A DNA stretch of 64,000 nucleotides from Plantago elongata (Eukaryota; Streptophyta; Magnoliopsida; Lamiales; Plantaginaceae), in the NCBI GenBank assembly GCA_036897095.1, contig JAYMSP010000151.1:1-64000 (forward strand), in the 5' to 3' direction. A program made the position numbers and the translations under genes. Under the pieces are notes generated by a model. That model was given only the letters and a program-made list of their open reading frames with translations. It was not told the DNA's origin and did not search any database. This document shows, one piece after another, positions 58,721-64,000 of this stretch (position 1 is its first letter; every line of letters begins with the position of its first letter).

Positions 58721-59949
58721 TATACTATATATTTATATCAAAGTTGCTTGTATTATACTTTTACTTTAATACGTTACTTAATTAAATAGTACATAAAATA
58801 TAAGGTGCATGGATAACATAACATTACATATATAAGAATTAATATAGTATAAGATATAAAATAATATAAACTTATAACATAAAGCAGTATAAATATAATA
58901 TAATGATATTAATTACTTAATTTAGTATATATGATATAATAAGTAAATTAATATAACATAGATTAATACATAGTAAATATAGATATTGTAAGTATAGTAT
59001 ATAATACAGTTAGTTTAGTAAAGTACATAATACATATGTAGCTTATATAATTTAGTTGTACTACATGTAAAGTTAATAAAATTACATTAAATTAGAAAGT
59101 AATAAAAGAAAGGAAAAAGAAAGTTAGAAAAAGATGATGGCAAGTAGCTATCATCTTCACCTTCAGCAAGTAAAAAGCCTTTGCCGACTTTTGAAGCGGC
59201 CATCGATTTTTCGATTATAGCCGGCTAACGCTATGGATAGTTTTCACATGTTTGAAGCTCATTCGCTGCTAGGTTCGGGTTCGATTTTTCCATACCTAAA
59301 CATGGACACTTCCAAATCCCACAAACAGAGCCATAATCTCGTAATAGTGATTTAATACATGTTATATTTCTCCCAGATCTGTACCAAACGGAGCCTAAGG
59401 GCCTGATCGTTAGGGAGGAGTGCAAAGTTGGGTCAACCATTACTTTTATGCAATCCTGTGACTAGTGATTATTTTTTTTGTTTTGCAGCTGACGATTTTG
59501 CACCTCATTGGTAGGAAAATTGCACTTATTGGATGTAAAAACAGGAGATGCAAGTCTGATTGGTATGAATACAAATTGTGTGCTTTTCCTCTTCTGTGTG
59601 GGGTCCAGACATGTGAAATGACATAAGTGGCCTTACTTTGAGATGTGAAGTGTCCTGTCTACCCTTACTTTTCACACAATTTTGGCCCGTTTGCTATCGA
59701 TTGTACATAACATACGAGTGCAAAAATCAGTAAGTATGTTTTACCAAATTATGTCGGGAACTACCCAAACTGAGGACGTTGTTAATATGATTTGTATTTC
59801 TTATGATTTTAAAATGAAATGTTACACGATTGGACTCATAACCAAGCAATTGAAAATTGAATACATGAGCACTAATGAAAACATACTAGTACTCAACGTA
59901 AAATCGTTCATACCATCTCGTTGGACTTTTTTAGATGTCGATTTCCCAA
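58721..59949. other. AT-rich low-complexity stretch and spacer
   Basis: 58730-59100 is nearly all A/T (TATAATATAAT-type), probably simple-sequence drift. 59395-59690 has transposon-like phrases (CCTAAGGGCCTGATCG, TTTTGGCCCGTTTGC), but I could not pair them convincingly. No gene. Confidence 0.45.
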
Positions 59950-60537
59950 TTATGCGATAATGGAGGCGTGGAAGATGAGTCCAATCATGAAAAAAATAAT
60001 GGCTAGTGTAATTGGGTTTGCCGGATGATCCCTTGGTTGGTGAACGGTGTTTTGAACTTGTAAATTTGGTCCGGATGTCGTGCTAGGTGTTTCTAAACGT
60101 TCACAAGATCCGATAACTTCACTAGTGGCGGCTGAATCTAGATCAGTTGAACTATCATCCATTTCCCAACTGATTGATTCACCCTCTTTGTTTTGATTGA
60201 TTTTCAACTTAGCCTCCAAAGTTGCATTGTGAGCTTTGAGATTGACATCTCTTCAAGCATCTGATTGTTCGATGCATATATTCCATTGATGACATCTTTG
60301 TAGTGTTCTGTCAATTCCGGATCAATCCAAGACTAATGGGAACAACCTCCCTTCATTATGTTAGTAAGATAACAATTATGATTACAAAATGCATTTGAAA
60401 AACAATGTTGAAACTACAAATGATGAAAGAGTATTTACCTTCAATCGTGGACACTTAGCAAACCTTCTTGTCGGATTCTGGTGGGTTGTTGACATTAATC
60501 GCCTAATTGTTAATCTACAAGCGCAAAGATAATTCAT
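59950..60537 (-). pseudogene. GRF zinc-finger protein with C-terminal membrane segment, broken copy
   Basis: Exon 1 is 60537-60439 (33 codons: LCACRLTIRRLMST, then NPTRRFAKCPRLK) with donor AAG-GTAAATAC. Exon 2 begins at 60350 (GGCSH, then SWIDPELTEHYKDVINGIY) and ends at 59950. Together they match the zf-GRF pattern of small plant proteins (C-x-C, R, NP-RRF-C, then GGC and a W-D-E motif), followed by a coiled linker (EAKLKINQNKEGE) and a terminal membrane segment (ITLAIIFFMIGLIFHA). One stop codon lies inside the zinc finger (TAG, just after GGCSH) and one frameshift lies in the linker near 60215-60225, so it is a pseudogene. Such GRF genes are often spread by transposons, and this one sits among Harbinger remains on the same strand. 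Confidence 0.75.
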
Positions 60538-61825
60538 GTTTGCTTTGATTTTGAAATTTATGTTGAAGATGATTTATGTGATATATTGGTGTAGTATATA
60601 TAGATGTGTTGAATTAAATGCTTGACTTGTTTTATGGTTGGGAAGGTTGAAGTACCGTATAATACTATACAAAGTATCTCAACTCGACTACATACTATAC
60701 GAAGAAACATTAGTGACTTATGCATTATAGAAAATTCAATACTTGTCGTAGTTGGTATTTGGATAATTCGTATAAGTATCATACTTTATCTCAACTTTAC
60801 AAGGAGCCATAAAGAGTGTGGTGTACAATCATTTGACATTGATAATGATGATAACCTCACACCCTTACACACACTTATCCCCTTACTTACTCCAACATTA
60901 ATACTTCACCTCATTAACCACAACCACCCCCTCAACTAACCCTCATTACTATGACCTAGTGTCCTTCATCTTCCTGCTCCCCATTTCTCCTTCGAAACTG
61001 CAACCTTTCTCCAAAAACTAAAAATATGGCGAATGTGGGAGCTGGCAATGGAACTGATCTGGGCATTGGAATTTCCCAATGAAGAGGACCTAAATTGGGA
61101 CCAAGAGTTAGAAATGGTTAGTGACTGGTCTCACATCAGCCAGGTGGATCTGTTGGTAAGAGGATGATGGATAAGGATAAGGGTAAGAGTAAACAAATAT
61201 AGCATGTTGTCTCTTTCATGTAACATTGCTCTGATTTTCATCAAAGTTGATCGATTAATTAGTGGTATTCGGTCGTCGTATGATTCCTTGTGCACACTTT
61301 CTATCATGTTGAGCTTCGCATAAGAACTAGTATGTTTTATTTGGTCATAGTAAGACGTCATCAACTTACAACCTTCTTTTCCAGATCAGTGCTAAAAATC
61401 TGCATAACCATGTCACATATAGTTGATGAACAACACTATCAGACATACTAATAATTCACAAATGAAAAACTTCCCAATTTGAAAGATACACCAGAATAAA
61501 TGATCACATAGGAACATACAAATGTGCGTTACACAATTACGAATAGAGATACATAATAAAGATGCATACTACACATGATATCAGAGTCAAATCAAATGCA
61601 CCATCATGTTATAATGCAACTGCGACATAACTTACAACACTGCAGCCCTTCAGATTATGGTAACAAAAAATTCGGCACAAAAATACAAAGTTTGTTACTC
61701 AATAATACCTTACTCATTTGGGGGTGGTTGTTTCATATCTTGTACCTCGAAACAAACATAGTTGAACTTCTGTGGATCAGTCGGGGAGAAGAAGTAATCA
61801 AGACTGAATCGATCTTTCACCAATT
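60538..61825. other. Spacer, mixed repeat debris
   Basis: 60860-60950 is C/A-rich (CACACCCTTACACACACTTA). An ATG at 61026 opens a short Gly-rich frame (MANVGAGNGTDLGIGIS) that stops at once; possibly a leader fragment of an element. Nothing else supported. Confidence 0.4.
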
Positions 61826-63017
61826 TTATTCCAATACCAACACAGTGGGAAAGTCAGTCAAGTGAGGAAACTTGTCCAATTCGGCATATAGCCTTGCCAT
61901 GACAACCGGATTGCCTTCACTAGTAGAGGAAACTTTCTCCGGATCCTTCAACATCCTTTGGGAAACTTACAAATCCATTCATCATATCAAGAAATGTAAC
62001 ATCAACTTCAGCCATTGCGGGTTTTGCCTTCTTTTTAGGCACGACAATACCATCACCAACATCTGGAATGTGTGACCGTGTCACCCTCACTCTCTTTACA
62101 CCGGCTGTGCCAGGCTGATCAACGTTTGTGTCTGCACCAGTTACATATCCTTCACATTTATTAACATGTAGATTGTATCCTTTCTCCAAATCGTCATCTA
62201 TAAGGGCCCTATCATCCACAATGATATACTTCAAGCCCTCATCAAAAGCAGAGAATCTACCAGTTGCTATGTCAGCACCCCACACCTCACACCAGTCATC
62301 AAAGTAAGGCCATTTCGTGTTCTTCTTCGTCTTTAGCCTTTTGTAGTCCTACATTTATTGTACATCGATTTTAGAGGCTATGGATACATAAAATAAAATA
62401 AATAATAATACAAATAACCTGCCTATTACTTCAAATATATGATAATGATATATTGTTGCCATAATGAAGTTTTCAAACATGAACGGTTATGAGTTGTGAC
62501 ACATTACCTTCACGAGTTTAGCCCAAACCTCGCCAGTACAGATGAACAATTATTTATGACTCTATAGGAAAACTGCATTATATAAAATTATTATTAAATT
62601 TCTTAACATCACACCAGCCACATCCACTTCTGCTCTTCATTCCCAACACATCCTTGTGATTATCCTTCCAAGTCCGAAGCTTATTCTTGATGTGTGGGTT
62701 GACCACCAAATCAACATTAGGAAACCTCTTTGCAAGCTTCATTTCATGAAAGCGAGTCCTCCACTTTTAAAACCCTGTTTTGACTTCATGCCCAAAGACT
62801 TCGCCTTCTTCATTGCATCAATCAACTATAGCTTCTCATCCGTACTCCACTTACGATAAACCTTCAACCTTGTGGTACCCTTCTTCTTCTTTTTGACAGT
62901 CTGACCTTGGGTATCACATACCTCAGTCTCTTCAGCTTGAGTGTCTTCAACTTCACACTTCTCATCACTCTGACCTAGATTTGTTAGGTTAATGCTTGCA
63001 TCACTTTCATATGACAT
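61826..63017 (-). mobile_element. Myb/SANT-like second protein (ORF1) of a PIF/Harbinger element
   Basis: Minus-strand pieces in order: MSYESDASINLTNLGQ with an acidic stretch and KKKKKG (63017-62890), RKWSTDEKL, then GMKSKQGFKSGGLAFMKLA-type sequence, VNPHIKNKLRTWKDNHKDVL and SGCGW. Then come EVWAKLVK, an intron (62520-62350), DYKRLKTKKNTKWPYFDDW, CEVWGADIATGRFSAFDE, and the tail RLYAELDKFPHLTD ending at 61826. This is the Myb/SANT-like DNA-binding protein that plant Harbinger elements encode beside the transposase; it helps the transposase enter the nucleus and bind DNA. Frameshifts occur after KWSTDEKL and near 61930, so it is non-functional. Confidence 0.8.
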
Positions 63018-63435
63018 GTCTGGAATTAAAGGAATAAAAATAGATTAGTGAATCACAAACAAATGTTACAACCACCATAATCAAAGCATGTAAACAATCT
63101 AACATGTCCTTAAATCATTCTCTACTAAATCCACTAGATCAATTAACATGTAGGTGTTAAATCACAAGTAATGCAAAACAAATCACAAAGAGACACAGAA
63201 ACAAGAGTAGCAGTTAAACATCAAACATGTTAATCCAAATAGTTCTATCATTAATCCTGTCATAACACAAAACTAAATCCCACAATACATTACTCCAACA
63301 ACTCAAGTACAATAGTTAGATTAAGCTCAATCATTCAACAATCAGTTCTACATAAAGTCATATCAAAACACCACTTAGTTGTTCAAAAATCTGAATAAGA
63401 AACTCCACGAATCAGGATTAAAGCAATATCAATCA
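63018..63435. other. Spacer between the two Harbinger genes
   Basis: AT-rich, non-coding. Transposase and Myb-like gene are both on the minus strand, with the transposase upstream. Confidence 0.5.
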
Positions 63436-64000
63436 TCAACAACTACATGATTCTCCAAAACCAGCCACCCTCATCCTCCAATGGAAATACATCGTTGCTG
63501 CTAAATCACGACGATATTGCTTCCATCTGTTACATTTATCTAGACTATCAATTGGTTTCGGATCATCATCGGAAAGATCACCATCATCATCAGATAATGC
63601 ATCATTTGTAGCTTCACGAGTCAAGAAGGCGGGATCATCTTTATCATCCAGTAAATGATTGTCACCTACATATTCCCTTAGGAAATTATGAACCAAACAA
63701 CATGCCAAAAAGATGTCATTCTGAGTTTCCAATGGGAAGAAAGAAGGTCCACGAAATATAGCCCATTGCTTCTTCAAAAGACCCCATGTTCTTTCTATCA
63801 CATTTCTAGCCGATGAGTGCTTCAAATTGCAATACTCTTTTGGTGTTTGTGGGTGCATACTAGACTCAGACCACTCCTTCATGTGATATCTGGTCTTACG
63901 GAAGAGAGGTAAAAATCCAGGGGCATTCATGTAACCAACATCCACAAGGTAATAGTTCCATGTAAAAACATAAAAATAGGGATTATACAATCCATTATGA
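63436..64000 (-). mobile_element. PIF/Harbinger (HARBI1-like) transposase, C-terminal part, runs off the window
   Basis: An open minus-strand frame of about 184 codons ends at a TGA at 63436. It contains DVGYMNAPGFLPLFRKTRYH, ARNVIERTWGLLKKQWAIF (catalytic Glu), FLACCLVHNFLREYVG, an acidic linker rich in DDD, then CNRWKQYRRDLAATMYFHW. This is the DDE_Tnp_4 nuclease domain end. No stop interrupts the visible part, so this copy may be fairly young, although its partner gene is broken. The N-terminal half lies beyond the right edge. Same subfamily as 405-860. Confidence 0.85.

Noticed and set aside
58721-59100. Matrix-attachment or centromere-like sequence
   Set aside because: Only AT richness supports this; no repeat period was seen.

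Overview
The window is nuclear DNA of a flowering plant, very probably a eudicot. It is AT-rich, its genes are rich in introns with plant-type GT-AG signals, and most of it is layered transposon remains (Stowaway and Tourist MITEs, PIF/Harbinger, hAT, Mutator-like, L1-type LINEs, tRNA-derived SINEs, LTR fossils). The villin protein looks most like the VLN2/VLN3 class; an asterid is possible, but I cannot fix the species from sequence alone.

Four host genes look intact. (1) A two-exon gene for a secreted cysteine-rich defensin-like peptide, minus strand, 4131-4564. (2) A single-exon gene for a plant type II membrane protein of unknown function, plus strand, 13102-14448, with TATA box and polyadenylation signal. 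(3) A complete villin gene, minus strand, coding exons 36984-45614 plus an untranslated first exon near 47750-47890. I resolved 22 coding exons that keep frame throughout and give 947 residues; they include an 11-nt microexon and a first coding intron with U12-type signals. (4) A complete CTU2/NCS2 gene (tRNA wobble-uridine 2-thiolation), minus strand, 50628-54417, seven exons, 457 residues. Gene fragments: the end of an F-box/FBD gene (27927-28186) and a GRF zinc-finger membrane-protein pseudogene (59950-60537).

Layout: 0-2.3 kb PIF/Harbinger and LINE remnants; 4.1-4.6 kb the peptide gene; 5.2-7.7 kb an LTR fossil; 8.8-11.7 kb a long inverted repeat whose left arm alone carries a nested hAT MITE, so the right arm keeps the empty site; 13-14.5 kb the membrane-protein gene; 17.8-20.9 kb two copies of a very short SINE and a Mutator-like element that may carry captured host sequence; 21.9-24.7 kb a Ty3/Gypsy fossil with two LTRs; 25.6-29 kb a LINE and a pair of related repeats, each with a Stowaway MITE; 29.3-32.2 kb a Ty1/Copia fossil split by a 1.1-kb hAT element; 34-36 kb LINE and repeat debris; 36.6-47.9 kb villin; 50.6-54.4 kb CTU2; 54.9-64 kb two PIF/Harbinger transposase regions, one running off the right edge, and the GRF pseudogene.

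The host genes do not form a pathway; they are neighbours in a repeat-rich region. I found no candidate for an unknown multi-gene system. The most informative items are the villin splice signals, the inverted repeat with its empty site, the Mutator-like element and the 90-bp SINE family.
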